51,989 nt of DNA from Haplosporangium gracile. Taxonomy: Eukaryota; Mortierellomycota; Mortierellomycetes; Mortierellales; Mortierellaceae. The notes beneath the pieces are model-generated. The model made no database searches. It was given only the letters and a program-made list of their open reading frames with translations, and was not told the DNA's origin. Location of the stretch: the NCBI GenBank assembly GCA_015499985.1, contig JAAAUF010000196.1, positions 1 through 51,989 of the forward strand, read 5' to 3'. Positions 36,400 through 48,536 of this stretch are shown here, one piece after another; within the stretch, counting starts at the first letter, position 1; each line of letters starts with the position of its first letter. The translations under genes and the position numbers were made by a program.

Positions 36400-36445
36400 C
36401 CTCTCAATCTCTCTCTCTCTATCTATCTCTCTCTCTCTCTCTCTG
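36400..36445. repeat. (CT)n-rich microsatellite
   Basis: Imperfect CT dinucleotide run with an ATCTATCT interruption, in the divergent region upstream of the Ser-rich gene. Confidence 0.85.
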
Positions 36446-38987
36446 TCAACCGCTGTATTTTCTTACTCGGCTCTTGAGTGGGCCCGGTCCAAAATAGCAA
36501 CACAATGGACTAAAGACGAACAGGGGACTGGCACGATCGGGGGAACCCTTTCTTACTTTGCATTGCTTGATTTGAATAGCTGTCGAATGGTCTAGACGTC
36601 TGATAAAACGAGGGAAAACTTGCACTAGCACTCTTTCTTTTTTATACCATGGTTCCTTTGTTTACGCTCCCTAGCCGCACATACCAACATAAATTACAAC
36701 ATGGAACCACCCAGACCCTTGGTTTTTTCTTACCAAGGTCAACGTCGTAAAAATTGCTACTTGAAGTGAACAGGTACTGAATCTGGAATGCATGTGTCAA
36801 CACGCGCCTATCATCTGAAGGAAGGCAGCGTTCACGTACACACATGTTGAAATCACTGTTTGCTATCTCTGTCCATCCCACCATGTTCTGACATGGGGAC
36901 CAACATCGCACAACAATAAAAACGATCACAGTGAATCCGACATCAGTGTGCCTCAAAAGTATATATAACAGAGAGACACGCAGCAAGCAGGCTGCAGGAG
37001 CGTAAAAGACATTATTGTGTTCACCGAGCTGTTTAGCAGAATACCCGTTAACCGCAGGAGTTAAAGCCAATGTGTACAGAGTGCGATCCTGCACCTTGTT
37101 TCCATCTATCTAGATACAAGGATGATCGACAAGCCTATTAAGCAAGATAGATAGAAAGGTAGGTGAGAAAAAAACTTGCTGTTGCAATAGGTTAGTTGTT
37201 AAACATAATGCCGTCTCCTGGAAAACCCTAGCAGTCCTATAGTACATCCTGTCTTCCTTCTTTCCTTCCTCATGTGCTTGCTTGCCTCCCTTCTCCTCCC
37301 TTCCGTTCCCTTCCCATCTCTCTCTCTCTCTCTCCGTCACCCTTGAGTCACTGCCCTTTTTTTGTTTTGTCGTTTCGTCTTTCAAAACACGCTTTTATAT
37401 CTCCTTGCACAGTTATATTTTTCCAAGGAGGTGTTGATTGTTGACCTGCTGGCCCATGCAACAAAATACTCATCTCCATTTGTCAGAGTTTCCCTTTTTT
37501 ATCTCATTCGGCCTCTCTCTTGCTCATCGTCTATTCCTTTCACTATGTACACTTTGCTTAGTGAGTTTGATCCCTTCGCCGCCGTCTTTTTTTTTTAAAA
37601 AAAAAAAAACTCTTGCTCTCTTGCTCGCGTTCCTCAACATGTTGCCTCCTTTGTTGATTTCCAAAAAAAAATTGAGTGTTTGGACGGTGGAAATGGGAGA
37701 GAAAAATAGCGTATGTGTAAAAATAACTCGTTTCAAAGAATGAGCCCTTTGTGCCCACCCGTTGTCGCCTTCCTCACTCGTCTGCCCCCCAGACATAGGC
37801 CAAGCCAACGCAACCGGTGCTTGTCCCGCCCCAGTTGCTCATCAACTATAGTTGGCCGGTGTGAGCTGCATTCTCATTTCACGCGTGCATGTGCAGTGTT
37901 CACGCCTGTCGCGATGGCTTTATCCTGCGTGTGTTGTGGTTCCCCTTTTCCACTAGACGGTAGGATAGACGGTTAGTAACAAAAGCATGGCAATTGGCAA
38001 CTCCTTTATTTGGTACAAGCATGGTTTTCTGCCCCATCCCCATTCCTCGTGAGATTAAGCAAATAGACGACGCCACGATGAACATTGCTGGCCGCTAGCT
38101 AGTTAGGCATGGAAGTCTTTTTTTTTCCATCCCCATTTCGTGTCACTTCCTTTGATGCAGGCGGCGGTGAATTCAACTGTATCCCTTTTTTATTTTCTTT
38201 GTTTCCCTTTTTCTCCCTCTTAGAACTAAGAAAGGGACTCCTTTTTCATGCTCCCATTTACGCTCTTGCAACTCCTTTTCTCCCTCTCCCTCCGCATCCC
38301 TCATTTCATTTCATACATTCATTCATTCATTCGCCCTCTATTGTGCCTTTTCTTCCACTCCCATTCTCGCCAATTTCGCTGAAGTCTTTGTTGATCGTTA
38401 TTTGCTCGCGCCCGTACTCCTTCCTCTTTGAAAAAACATTGGCCCGACCAAATCAAACCACCGTGCACCCTTTCTCTCCGGATTGCAAAAAAAGATGAGG
38501 CACTCCTTTTTACCTTTCTTTTACTCCATAATTCGTTAGAGTAAGACGCAAAATGTCTTTTTGAGGACTAGAAGAGTATTTACATAAACTGTGAGCGAAT
38601 TGAGAAGCAGGCGAGGCAAGGTAAGGCGGACAAATAACAATGTAAGGAGAAACCGCCCAACCATGCGTGCCTGAAAATAAAAATGGTTTTGTGGCCCCTC
38701 CCCTTTTTTTTCTTCATCCCACTTGGATACTCTTGAGAGCAACACTCCCAAAGGGGTGGAAGTGGGACATGAATAGCAAATACAGCGAGCATTGCAAACA
38801 AGAGAAGAGTAATAAAGCATATAAAGCTCGTCCCTTACAGCATTGCCGCGTTTTATCCTTTTACTTTTCTGTTCTTTGTTCACTTTTTCTTCTGCACCAA
38901 AATAACAAAAAACTTCTCTTCCTCCACTTGAACAGCAAAACTTCGCCTTTTTACTTTTACTTTTTATTGCACATTAACATACATACA

Positions 38988-41204
38988 ATGGAGTCTCCTC
39001 ACATGACACCCTCCGAGTCGCCATTTGGCGCCGTCAAGTCTTCTTCCTTCTTCACCAGGCCCATCCGAGTCGCCCCTCTCAACATCACCACCAAACATCA
39101 ACACCAACAACATCAACAACCGTCACTCACAACCTCGGTCAAAATGATGAGTCCCATATCCTTCGCTTCCTCTCCACCTCTTCTTTCTATCCAGACACCC
39201 CGCCCTTTACTCTCCTCACAGACCTTTCTCGAGGCCAATGTGCGTCTCTTGTGCGACATGGTTGACTCTATCCTGCGAACTAATGAATCCGACCAAAAGA
39301 TGCTCCGCATTGAAGTCTCCCAACAACCACACTCCGGCCCCACGAGTACGCTCGAGCCATCTTGCAACGACCCCAAATCACCGCTCTATATCCTTTCGCC
39401 CAAATCGTTCACCCAGGCAAAGAGCGATATCTCCAAACTGGACGACAGTGTTGTTTCCAAGCTGAACAGCGATATCCTCCTGGATCTCTTCCCAACACCT
39501 CCTCCTCTTCCTGCTGCTGCTTCTCAGATTCCCTCAGAACCAACAAACAACAACGCTATATCGATTACCTCAGCAATCCCTCATCTCACCATTCCAATCC
39601 TGGACCGTCCTACCACCATTATTGTCTCCCCCACCACGTCTTGGTCATGTCCTTCGGAAGACTCTTGGGAGTACCGACCCAGGAAAGGGAGCAAGCAGCA
39701 TCGAAATTGGGTAATCTCCTCGGGCCTCTTTGTATCTACATCAGAGACTGCAGCAGCATCAGCAGCGGGGGCAAAAGAAGGGGAGAAGGGGGAGAACAAT
39801 TATACTCACCCCAAAAGCGCGTTGATCCATGGATCCAAAAAGATGACAAAGACAGAGGCCTCTGAAGGAGGTTGTTACCTTACGGCACCACCACCTCCTG
39901 GAATTCTATCTCCAGCATCACCAATCACAACAGCATCACCAATCACAACAGCAACAACCATGTCATCACCAGCAGCTACAGCAGCTGCACTTCCCCGCCC
40001 CCTTGTCGCACGGAGAAGTCTACGCCAGGAAAAGAACCACTCGTCCTTCTCATCTACCGTCGGATCCTCATTGCCTGCACCCTTGATGACCGCTAACCTT
40101 AGCGTCGCCTCTCGTAGTATGGACCGTTTGCCAGTCAGCTCCAGTTTCAACAGTAGCAACAGTAGCCTTGACACTCCCTGCTCGGCCAGCACAACCATGT
40201 CGCCCTTCAGTTCCATGGACGCCCTCTCGCAGAGTCTTTTGAATATTGAAACTCAGATGCGACGACCCTCCTTCCTCATGAACCGACGCACCTCCATCCT
40301 CTCCACCCTCTTTGCCACTAATTCGTTTGCCCTGGATCAATACGACCGAAGCGAGCAACCTTCACCATTCCCGTCGACCGACTCGTTGGCCGTCGAATCT
40401 GTCGAGATCGAGTCTGGCACTCTCTTTTTGGGAGTTCCAAATGAGCGTCATGAAAGCGATGGTGCTGGACCCTTGGATACTCTCCACTGTGGATCTGAAT
40501 CAGTGCAGGCGATGGACTGGCGTGCATGGCATGAATCCTGGATCCGTAGACGGATCAAGCCCGAGGATGACAGCTTCGTACTCTCGCCCACCAGCCCGGC
40601 TCCGCGCACATCCTACTTTTCGATCCGTTCATCCTCAATGCTGTCACCTACAAGTCCAGCCCCCCGTTCATCCTACTCGTCCACCAGGTCGTCATCCTCC
40701 ACCAGCACCACTACTTGCTCATCACCCAACATGACTCTGAGCCCAGCAACCACACTCGTCAAGCGCCTCTCCCAAAGACTTCGACGACCTCGCATGCTCT
40801 TGCCTACCTCCCCTACCTCCACCTTCTCCTCCTCTGCCTCCTCCCCACTCGCTGCCTTCGCATCCTCACCCATGTCAACATTCTACTCACCCTTCGCCCT
40901 CCCCAATACCCCAACCACGCCCACCAAGGATGCTAACCCTGAGCTCTGGGAGAACGAGGGCCAAAAGTGGGGCGATCGCTTCCAATCCCTACTCAACAAC
41001 TTTCAGCCCAACTCAACTTCTTCTTCTTCATCCTTGTCTCCTCTGCCTCTTACCTCTTCTTCATCGTCATCGTCGAATGGAAAGTCATCTAAGAAGCGAT
41101 GGGCCGACATCCTGCCCAAGAACCGATGGAACAAATGGTCATCCTCTAGGACATCCTCTTCCTCTTCATCCTCTCGATCCTCCTCTGATTCTGAACGCGT
41201 GTGA
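38988..41204 (+). CDS. Ser/Thr/Pro-rich protein of unknown function
   Basis: Single-exon open frame of 738 aa from ATG 38988 (first Met after an AT/CT-rich leader; the frame stays open about 320 bases upstream but encodes leader-like text). No domain recognised. The only ordered-looking part is a helix at about 80-110 (FLEANVRLLCDMVDSILRTN). The rest is Ser, Thr and Pro-rich with many SP/TP sites and a tandem duplication of a roughly 18-residue unit beginning LSPTSPAPR (about residues 531-567, nucleotides 40578-40690). The C-terminus has a basic aromatic motif (KKRWADILPKNRWNKW) followed by a Ser/Arg tail, which may be a docking or nuclear segment. SP/TP density suggests regulation by proline-directed kinases. 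Length and lack of stops across a compositionally coding frame support a real gene; possibly restricted to its lineage. Confidence 0.65.
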   Translation: MESPHMTPSESPFGAVKSSSFFTRPIRVAPLNITTKHQHQQHQQPSLTTSVKMMSPISFASSPPLLSIQTPRPLLSSQTFLEANVRLLCDMVDSILRTNESDQKMLRIEVSQQPHSGPTSTLEPSCNDPKSPLYILSPKSFTQAKSDISKLDDSVVSKLNSDILLDLFPTPPPLPAAASQIPSEPTNNNAISITSAIPHLTIPILDRPTTIIVSPTTSWSCPSEDSWEYRPRKGSKQHRNWVISSGLFVSTSETAAASAAGAKEGEKGENNYTHPKSALIHGSKKMTKTEASEGGCYLTAPPPPGILSPASPITTASPITTATTMSSPAATAAALPRPLVARRSLRQEKNHSSFSSTVGSSLPAPLMTANLSVASRSMDRLPVSSSFNSSNSSLDTPCSASTTMSPFSSMDALSQSLLNIETQMRRPSFLMNRRTSILSTLFATNSFALDQYDRSEQPSPFPSTDSLAVESVEIESGTLFLGVPNERHESDGAGPLDTLHCGSESVQAMDWRAWHESWIRRRIKPEDDSFVLSPTSPAPRTSYFSIRSSSMLSPTSPAPRSSYSSTRSSSSTSTTTCSSPNMTLSPATTLVKRLSQRLRRPRMLLPTSPTSTFSSSASSPLAAFASSPMSTFYSPFALPNTPTTPTKDANPELWENEGQKWGDRFQSLLNNFQPNSTSSSSSLSPLPLTSSSSSSSNGKSSKKRWADILPKNRWNKWSSSRTSSSSSSSRSSSDSERV
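40578..40690 (+). repeat. Coding tandem duplication in the Ser-rich protein
   Basis: Two adjacent copies of about 54 nt encode LSPTSPAPR-(T/S)SY(F/S)S-(I/T)RSSS. The copies differ at several bases, so the duplication is not recent. Confidence 0.6.
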
Positions 41205-41560
41205 GTGATCCTCTTACCAGGACGATTGCCCCTTTCACACTCAATCAGCCTTCTTCCTCTTAACGATCATTTGTATTTATCATTGCCTCTCTTACCCCCT
41301 CTCACCCATCTCCATTTGTTATGAGCAAAACCAAAAAAAGTTCATATATTGTGTATGAATCCAACGGACCCATTCCTCTCGAGCAGCTCTCGACTTCAAG
41401 CACGACATTTCCTCCTCTTCTGTACGATATTCTCTCTCTCTCCGTCTCTCTCACATATTTCTTGCTCGTTCTCTTCCTCTCATCCTCATCCTCATCCTCC
41501 TCATCCCACCCACCTTTTTTTCATGACCCGCAGAAAAAGCTTTTGTAATACCAATGTCAT

Positions 41561-41566
41561 AATAAA
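41561..41566 (+). terminator. AATAAA polyadenylation signal of the Ser-rich gene
   Basis: AATAAA 357 bases after the stop codon, the clearest hexamer downstream of that gene. Inferred from position. Confidence 0.4.
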
Positions 41567-41800
41567 AAAGCAAAGCGTGAAAATCAGACTGAATATGTGT
41601 ACAACTGTACTGTAATGACAAAAGAAAAGCGATAGGCGCTGTCTTAATTGTGCATGGTACATCGTTTCTATATTCGACCATGAATGTACATAGCTCTGGT
41701 GTAATTTGTCGTGTACTTTCGTGAACGTTGTGAAGGAATTTTTGTTTATGTGAGTGGGGCACGGGCACCATTTGTCGATCCAATTGCATTTTTTTTTTTT

Positions 41801-41810
41801 NNNNNNNNNN
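41801..41810. other. Assembly gap (10 N)
   Basis: Ten N, preceded by a T run of at least 12 and followed by an A run of 7. The gap sits at a poly(T)/poly(A) junction, so true length and content are unknown. Confidence 0.99.
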
Positions 41811-44048
41811 AAAAAAACGCAATATCCGACAAAGATATGAAAATCAGCGAGGGAACAAAAGGCTGAAGAAAAGCAACGAGAGGAACCGTTAGATTATCGC
41901 TCATTGTCCATCTAATTGTCGGAGGAACAAGAAGCTGAACATGTTTGGCACACCGATCGACGAGGAGATTCAATTCAATAAACAAAAGTAAATGAAAAAC
42001 AAAAGGTAAAAAAATGTTGTATTGACCAGTCCAGCTTGCTCTTTCTTAAAACGACCCTCCTCGATTGGATCAAAAATAAAAACTTTCAAGGAATAGAGGG
42101 AAATAGAATGGACCCATGAACACTAAAATAATAAATGGCGTTTACGATTCTCTCGCGGTCGTTGTCCTATTGAAGGGAAAAAAGGTGAGGTAGGTCCTAG
42201 GGAAAATTTCAACGACAAAAAAAAAGAAGTAAACATTGCTTGCCTCCTTGTCGCATGCCAGGCGGGGAGAGGTCTAGTTCTTTGCAGCTTTGTTTATGGC
42301 CTTGATGGATTCTAGGCATAGAAGCATAACTTGCTCGTTGCACAAAGGAGAATAAAAATAAAACATAAACCTAGCCTCCGCATCTATTGCTGCTTAGAGG
42401 ATCAAAGAGGATAGAGCGATAGGAAAGAATAGAAAAGCTATGAGATCGGACAGACACCCATAAAAGGACCATGTTCTAAAAGAGGTCATCATCCCCGCAT
42501 TTCTATCTTTGCAAAGCAATCAGATGCTATAAGAGGGGGCCATCCAAACATGAATCATCGCTTGTTTGTTGTTATTGTTGGGTTGTTTGTCACCAGGTCA
42601 GGATCTTGTTAAGGCAAAAAAAAAAAAAAAAAAAACGAAAACGGCACAAAAAACATTGCGCAAAAGCAAAACAAATGATTCGTAAAAGAAATTGTCAACA
42701 ATGAAAGGACACGAGCGAAAAATTATATCCGAATTTTGTCCCTGAATAACTTAGTCCCTAACCCCTTAGACCCTGAACACTAGCTTGTCCTCCGCTACCG
42801 TAGTCCCTGCCTCCTTCCACCTCCTTATCCTCTTAACGTTGCTTCTGACACACACATGCCTTAAAGTGGCTCCAGGTACTGTAGCAATTCCCTTTTGAGG
42901 CTTGTCCAAAAGACGGTAGAAAGGGGAAGCAAGAGTGAGTAACGAGTTGTCCAATTGCGAAATGAGACAACGAGGACGGACAAGCAGGGACGATTGCGAG
43001 TGGTCCAGGATGAGGTGCTGAACTTTTTTGAGCAGGAGTATTCTTTTCGAAAGCGCGTTTTGCAAGTTGAATCTCCACAGCTTTTCGTTGTTTTTTATAA
43101 ACTCCTCAAGGTGAAAAGAGTGACGATATGCTGTGAATGAAGCAAAAAAAGAAGAACAGAAGGAAAGAAAGCAAGGATGGAAAAAATAAATTCTCCTTCA
43201 GACAGCTGTTCATGGGATAAAGAGCGCCGTTTTGTATATGTGTGTTGTACCTTTTTGAACACCACCTTGTTCGCTTTTTAAATGCATTGAAGAGGAGGGA
43301 AAAGAGTATCATTCCTTGGTTGAATGACGACAAGGCATTCATGAGAGATATTATGTTGACGACACCGTGATTGAGAGAGAAGAAGAATGTTCTCACGATG
43401 GCATTATTTTTAAAAAGTTTATTGCAGCTTGCAGCGAGTCGTTCGTCGTCAAGGACAGTCGTGGTTCAAGCAAAAAAGCGGTAGCCAGCAAAATAAACAA
43501 AAAAAAAAGAATTTTTTCGCCACGCTTACTTCGTTCATGTCTGAGATATTGTGTTTTATTCAGTCCAATTCAATGGCGAGTGAATCGATGCAACCCCTTC
43601 ACTTGCAAGTGCAAGCAACTTTTTTTGTATTCTTAACTCGGTGGCGGTGGTCGTTTGATATGGGATTTCACACTCCTTTTCTTTTTCTAGCTGAGATCGC
43701 CATTGATGATACCCCCCTCTTACCATTATTTATCCATTGTCCGCTTTCTTGCTACCTTTTCTTTTTTCTCTCTTGGTTTCTTTTTTTTTGTTCTCTTTCT
43801 TTCTTCATTACTTCTTCATCTTTTTTCTTTCCACCCCCCACCTTTACCTCCACTGGTCGACTCCTTGGTCGCAGTCGTGCTGCGTCCGATCCATTTCACT
43901 TCGACACAGCATATTTTAATTTTTCGTGATACAAACAACGGCGAACAGACCACTCACATTCAACCATCTGCACATTTCCTTTCCCCTCTCTCCTGCACTA
44001 GTGCCTAATCTCTCACACCCTTAGTTCAGCTCTCAACTCTTTTTCACA

Positions 44049-47000
44049 ATGCCACAGTCGCCCACCATCAATGCATCCTCTTCCTCCTCTTCCTCCTCTA
44101 CCGTCACTCTTGCACAAACCGCAGCAGCAGCAGCACCAGTGCCACAGATCTCCCCCTCCCGCATGTCAGAGCACCAGATGAACGTCAACATCGAACGTAA
44201 CCACCGCACTCTCCCTCCCCAGTTCCACTCCTCCTCGCCATCCAAATACCCCTCCATTCCTCGTTTCACTCCAGCTATCCCAAGCCGGATGGGCGGGAAC
44301 TATACCCCCAATACCCAACACGGCTCTGGCAGCAGCAGTAACAGCAACAACGGAGGCACCAGCAGCAGTAGTTATACCCACAACAGCAATGGCTACAACC
44401 ACAGGATCGGGACCAGCAGTGCATCGAGCTCTCCACCAGGCACCCCTCCCAGTGGTCTTCGGAATTATTATTTGAACGCTGCTTATCAGCGGTCTCAGCA
44501 TCACCTTTATTCGAAGGGGTCTTCGGCACTTCCTTCCAACTCTTCATCACAGCAGCAGCAGCAACGGCCTGCTTTGTCGACTGGAGCACACCAGCACCAG
44601 CACCAGCAGTACGGAGCTCGTGTTCAGGTCCCTGAGCCAGCTGTCGCTCGCAGGTCTTACTCCGCCGATCATTTGCAGGTACCCGAGATGGATCTCGCGA
44701 CCGGCGGGATCCTTCAATCAACCGAGAATCATGTCATGACCCTCCAACGGGCATTGTCCAGGCTGGTCGAGAAGAACGAGCAAGGCGAAGAGGATGGTGA
44801 AGAGAACAAAGATCGACAGCCTGCCACCGCCACCACTACTGGAAGAGAGAACCCACCTACGACCAAGACTGGATCCAACTCTTCCTCTTCTTCCTCAACA
44901 CCTCCAGGAACACCCCCTCACCATAAAGGTGTCACCAAGTACCCCAAGCTCGAATTGGAACGTCTGGATCCTGAGAAGGCGGCTGCCATCACTTCAATGT
45001 CTGGAGAATCGGATATCACCCTCGCACCATCTACTACTACAACTATCGCTACTACTACAGAAATCTTGAAGGACACTCAGCAGCCGGAGCAAGAAAAGCC
45101 TAAGAAGAAGGCTGGTCGTGTGTCGATCTTTTTGCAGAAGGATGGACTCGACTTGCCCTTGCCTGCCACCACACCCGTGTCGACTGACCTCAGGAGGCAG
45201 CCCTCCAAGGCGGGTGTTTTGAGCAACCTTCTGAAGCTCCAGGGCATTGGTCGTCAGCAAAAGGTATGTGAACGATGTAACGGTTTGAGACGAGATTTTT
45301 GTCTCTTGTGTGGCCATATGTCCTAACGCTTCTTTTCTCGTTGAATCAATTAGCAACACCATGCGCCAAAGGTCAAGACAACAAAGGAAAAGAAGAAGCG
45401 ACCAACCATATACAGTCGCTCAGCCAACGTATCGACTGCATCCCTCACCACCAAATCCGTCTTTGGTACATATCCTCCCTTGCCTGCAACACTCTCCCAA
45501 CAACAACAACAACAACAACAGGGATCCACTTCTCTCTCGATCTTCCACCCGTCCCCTCGCAACAGTAACAACGGGAACAACAGTGGCACCAACAGCAACC
45601 GACAGTCAGCACATTTCGACAACGTCTTTGCCCAGTCCTTCTCAGTCATGAGCTCGCCTTTTCAATCGCCCAACATCTCCCCCCGCGGATCCATTTCTGG
45701 TGGCGAGAATACACCCAATGGATTTTACTTTACATCGACCGCCAATGGCGCCACAAGTCCCAACAGTCCCTATGGAGTTCCTCTTTCGAACGAGGAAAAG
45801 ATGCAGATCACAATTGCGGTCGCCGACATCCTCGAGCGTCAGGATTTTATTCTGAGACTGGCAAAGTCGTTGATCAAGTACGGTGCTCCCTCGCATCGAC
45901 TCGAGGATGCAGTCGACCATGCTGCCAAGACGCTCGAGATAAACCTGCAATGCATCTACCTCCCCAACGTCATGATTGTCTCCTTCACCGACTACGAGAC
46001 CCACACCTCTGAGACCCACCTGCTCAAGGTCCCCGCTGGGCTGGATATGTACAAATTTGCACTCGTCCATCAGATCCAAAAAATGGTCACTCACTCCTCC
46101 ATGCCTGTCGAGGAGGCCATCATGAAGCTGGACGCGATCAACACCGAAAGAGACGCTAACGGTCGCTGGATCACCGTCTTGGCTTATGCGATTGCCAGCT
46201 TTTGCACAGCACCCATGTTCTTCAGGGGCAACTGGATTGATGCCACCATCTCGTTCTTCATGGGCGCCGCCGTCGGTCTTTTGGTCTGGCTCTCAGAAAA
46301 GGTCCCCAGCTACGCGCATATCTGCGACATTACCATGTCAGTTGCCGTCGCCTTTGTTGCCGAAGCCCTCCGTCACCACAACGTCTGCACGTCTGCCATC
46401 AAATTTGCGGGCATTGTCATCATCCTCCCTGGATACACTATCACCTGCTCAATCCTCGAACTCAGCTCTCGCCACATCATCTCAGGATCCGTCCGCCTGT
46501 TCTACGCAGTCGTCTTTTCACTTCTCCTCGGATATGGTCTGACCATCGGCGCCTCCCTCTGGTCGCTCTTCGACCACACCAAACGCGAAGACGAGTCCAA
46601 ATTCTCTCCAGAATGTCCCAATGCACCGCTGAACCCACTCTGGAACATCCTCTTCGTCCCCTTCTTTGCAATCTCACTCAACATCTGGCTCAAAGCCCAC
46701 CCTCGCCAATGGTTTCTCGCCACCGTTCTCTCCATCGTCGGCTACACCGTCTCCTACACCTCCTCTATCTACGGAGGCGCCAAGACAGAAGTCTCCTCAG
46801 CCCTCGCCGCATTCGCGATCGGACTCTGTGGAAACATCTACCAACGCTTGACACGTCAATTGACATTCCAGGCGGTTGTGTGTGCTGTGTTCTTTTTGGT
46901 CCCAGGTTCGATTGGGTTGAAGGGCGCGATGGCCTGGTTCACGGAGGACATGTCGGGTGGAATTAACTTTGCGCTGCAGATGGTGGTCACTGCGATCGCT

Positions 47001-47078
47001 ATCAGCGTGGGGTTGTTTACTTCTGCGTTGGCTGTTTATCCCATGGGCAAGATTCGGTCTGCTCAGATGACCTTCTAG
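44049..47078 (+). CDS. PRM10: Prm10/ThrE-type membrane transporter
   Basis: Two exons: 44049-45263 and 45354-47078 (979 aa). The family joins bacterial ThrE/YjjP threonine-serine exporters and yeast pheromone-regulated membrane protein 10. Seen: a long disordered N-terminus (1 to about 550: Ser, Gln and Asn tracts); the soluble ThrE segment from about 555 (ILERQDFILRLAKSLIKYG, then APSHRLEDAVDHAAKTL with the family HR pair); and then about ten hydrophobic helices (for example AYAIASFCTAPMFFRGNW, ISFFMGAAVGLLVWL, MVVTAIAISVGLFTSALAVY). The protein ends KIRSAQMTF. The start is the first ATG after a CT-rich leader ending TTTTCACA. The intron has GTATGT and TTAG borders with a phase-0 join. Substrate in fungi is not established; amino-acid export, perhaps at the vacuole or plasma membrane, is inferred from the bacterial members. 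Symbol by family. Confidence 0.88.
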
Positions 47079-47343
47079 AGAGCGCTTATTATTATATGTA
47101 GTGAAATTTGATTTTTGACACTTTTTTTTTTTCGTCGCATCAACATGCGCATATACCCTACTCGTCCCTCATCGATTTTTCACATCAGCCATAAATGCGT
47201 TCTCATAATCTTACAAAAAAAGGCGATTTGTATTATTGAAGGGAGAGAAAGTGTACGTGTGTGTGAGTGTGTGATAAAGTGAGAGGGTAGAATAGGGAGA
47301 AAAGATGAAAGGAAAAAAAAGGAGAAACGGAGAGGGTTGAATG
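47079..47343. other. Short intergenic region
   Basis: Space between the Prm10/ThrE gene (+) and the end of Sel1 relic 2 (-). A poly(T) run near 47121-47132; nothing else seen. Confidence 0.5.
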
Positions 47344-48480
47344 CTACAAACAATACTGCTGCTTGTTATGTTTCTCCGCCAGCTCTTGCTCGTGCTTCAG
47401 GTGGCTAGTGTATCGAAGCTCCTCGATAGAATCAGTATGGTTCTTGTTGACAAGCGTTTCGTACATATCCCTAGCTCTCGTAAAATCCTGGTATACCACG
47501 ACCGTCCCTGTACATCCCTGCTAGGGCGAAACTGGGCTTGATCTGAGTCCTAGGCAAGAGCCTTCTGATACCATCCTGCCGTCTTGCGGTACCATTCCTG
47601 CTCCTTCTCTGGATCAGTGATTCGGGCACTCTTCTCTTGACTATAGTACTTGTTGGCTAGTCTGATTTGGGCTTGTACGTCCCTTCGGCGGCCTTGCGGT
47701 ACCACTCCATGGCCTTGGAGTAATCTTTCGGAAGAGGGCCTTCACCAGTCTTATGCATGGAGCCAACACGGTACTGAACCTTACGATGCCCTTCCATGGC
47801 GGGAGGGAGAAGTCACTGGAGAGCACGGTAATGGTCCTGGGGACGCCTTTTCCTGTCATGTACATAACTCCTAAAAGGAACTGGGACTCTGTATGTTGCT
47901 GTTTGGCGGCTTTCAAGAATCATTCAGCGGCAATCGTATGGTTTGTGGAATACCGACGCCAGTGTAATGGAAAAGGCCTACAAATCTCTGGCCCTCCATA
48001 CTTCCTCGATTGGCTGCTTGAAGGAATCAATCCATCACCAACTCGACATCGTGGAGGAGCGTCATCTCCTTTCATGCATGCTATGCCGAGTTTGACCTGC
48101 GCAGCAAGATCCTCTTTTTTTTGACTTCCTTCTCAACCTTCTTAAGAGCCTTGTGGCGCGCCTCCAAAGTTTGTCCCTCTTCGGTATCTCCATCTTCGTC
48201 GACGCCAGTGTCTCCGTCGCTGTCGGTATCGTCGGAATTTGGCTTGGGAACGGAGGGTGAGACGGTGAACTTCCCCCAGCTGCAGAAGGCGACATTCTCG
48301 GGGTTCAGTTAAGGACCCCTTAGTCTTTTGGCAGGAGGTAAGGTTTTGGATGGAGCTGGACGGACCCTTGCTGCCTTTCCTTTCTTTTGGATAAATAGGT
48401 CCTCGATATGGATATCCAGGACGGCAGCTGGGAGAGCGGCGAAGCGGAGAGGCTCAAGCCTATCAAGGCCAATAAGTAAA
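47344..48480 (-). pseudogene. Sel1-repeat protein gene, copy 2, decayed
   Basis: Read on the minus strand, this copy begins with the N-terminal landmark LDRLEPLRFAALPAAVLDIHIED (cognate of the HEPLRIVAIPETILDVHVE block of copy 1). It runs through an acidic linker (SDDTDSDGDTGVDEDGD) and a helix (EARHKALKKVEKEVKK), then Sel1-like repeats (AAQVKLGIACMKG; ESQFLLGVMYMTGKGVPR; QYRVGSMHKTGEG..KDYSKAMEWYRKAAEG; FALAGMYRDGRGIP). It ends with EELRYTSHLKHEQELAEKH and TAG (47344-47346). Sel1 repeats are helix pairs used as protein-binding scaffolds. The frame is broken by several shifts (for example one consistent with a lost dinucleotide near 47486, and ones near 47825 and 48120) and by in-frame stops, including TGA at 47920-47922 at a repeat tryptophan. 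No intact start is seen. Confidence 0.7.
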
Positions 48481-48536
48481 AAAGGTCGTGATCGCCGTTG
48501 TCAATTTCGTTAGAATCAAAGCATTAAAGTAGAGCT

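Larger units (their letters stand above)
34602..38987. other. Long divergent region between the Kch1 gene and the Ser-rich gene
   Basis: 4.4 kb that must contain the missing 5' exon(s) and promoter of the Kch1 gene and the promoter of the next gene. It holds microsatellites: (GTT) at 35070-35110, (AAT)-like at 35918-35952, (CT)-rich at 36400-36445 and 37316-37335. It also has a poly(T)/poly(A) junction at about 37588-37610 and CT-rich text before 38988. No other gene supported. Confidence 0.45.
41205..44048. other. Intergenic region containing an assembly gap
   Basis: 2.8 kb between two plus-strand genes. Holds the poly(A) signal of the Ser-rich gene (41561-41566), the N gap (41801-41810), a poly(A) run of about 20 at 42617-42636 and a CT-rich leader from about 43740 to 44045. 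A small plus open frame at 42955-43140 (61 aa) is compositionally protein-like but has no recognisable motif. No gene is supported. Confidence 0.45.

Noticed and set aside
38667..38987. N-terminal extension of the Ser-rich protein to 845 aa
   Set aside because: The extension reads as AT/CT-rich leader; the ATG at 38988 is the better start.
42750..42780. CCCTAACCCC-like text resembling a telomere repeat
   Set aside because: Only one imperfect unit, not a tandem array, with genes on both sides.
44166..44721. Minus-strand frames over the Prm10/ThrE first exon
   Set aside because: Antisense of the low-complexity N-terminus of that gene; no motifs of their own.
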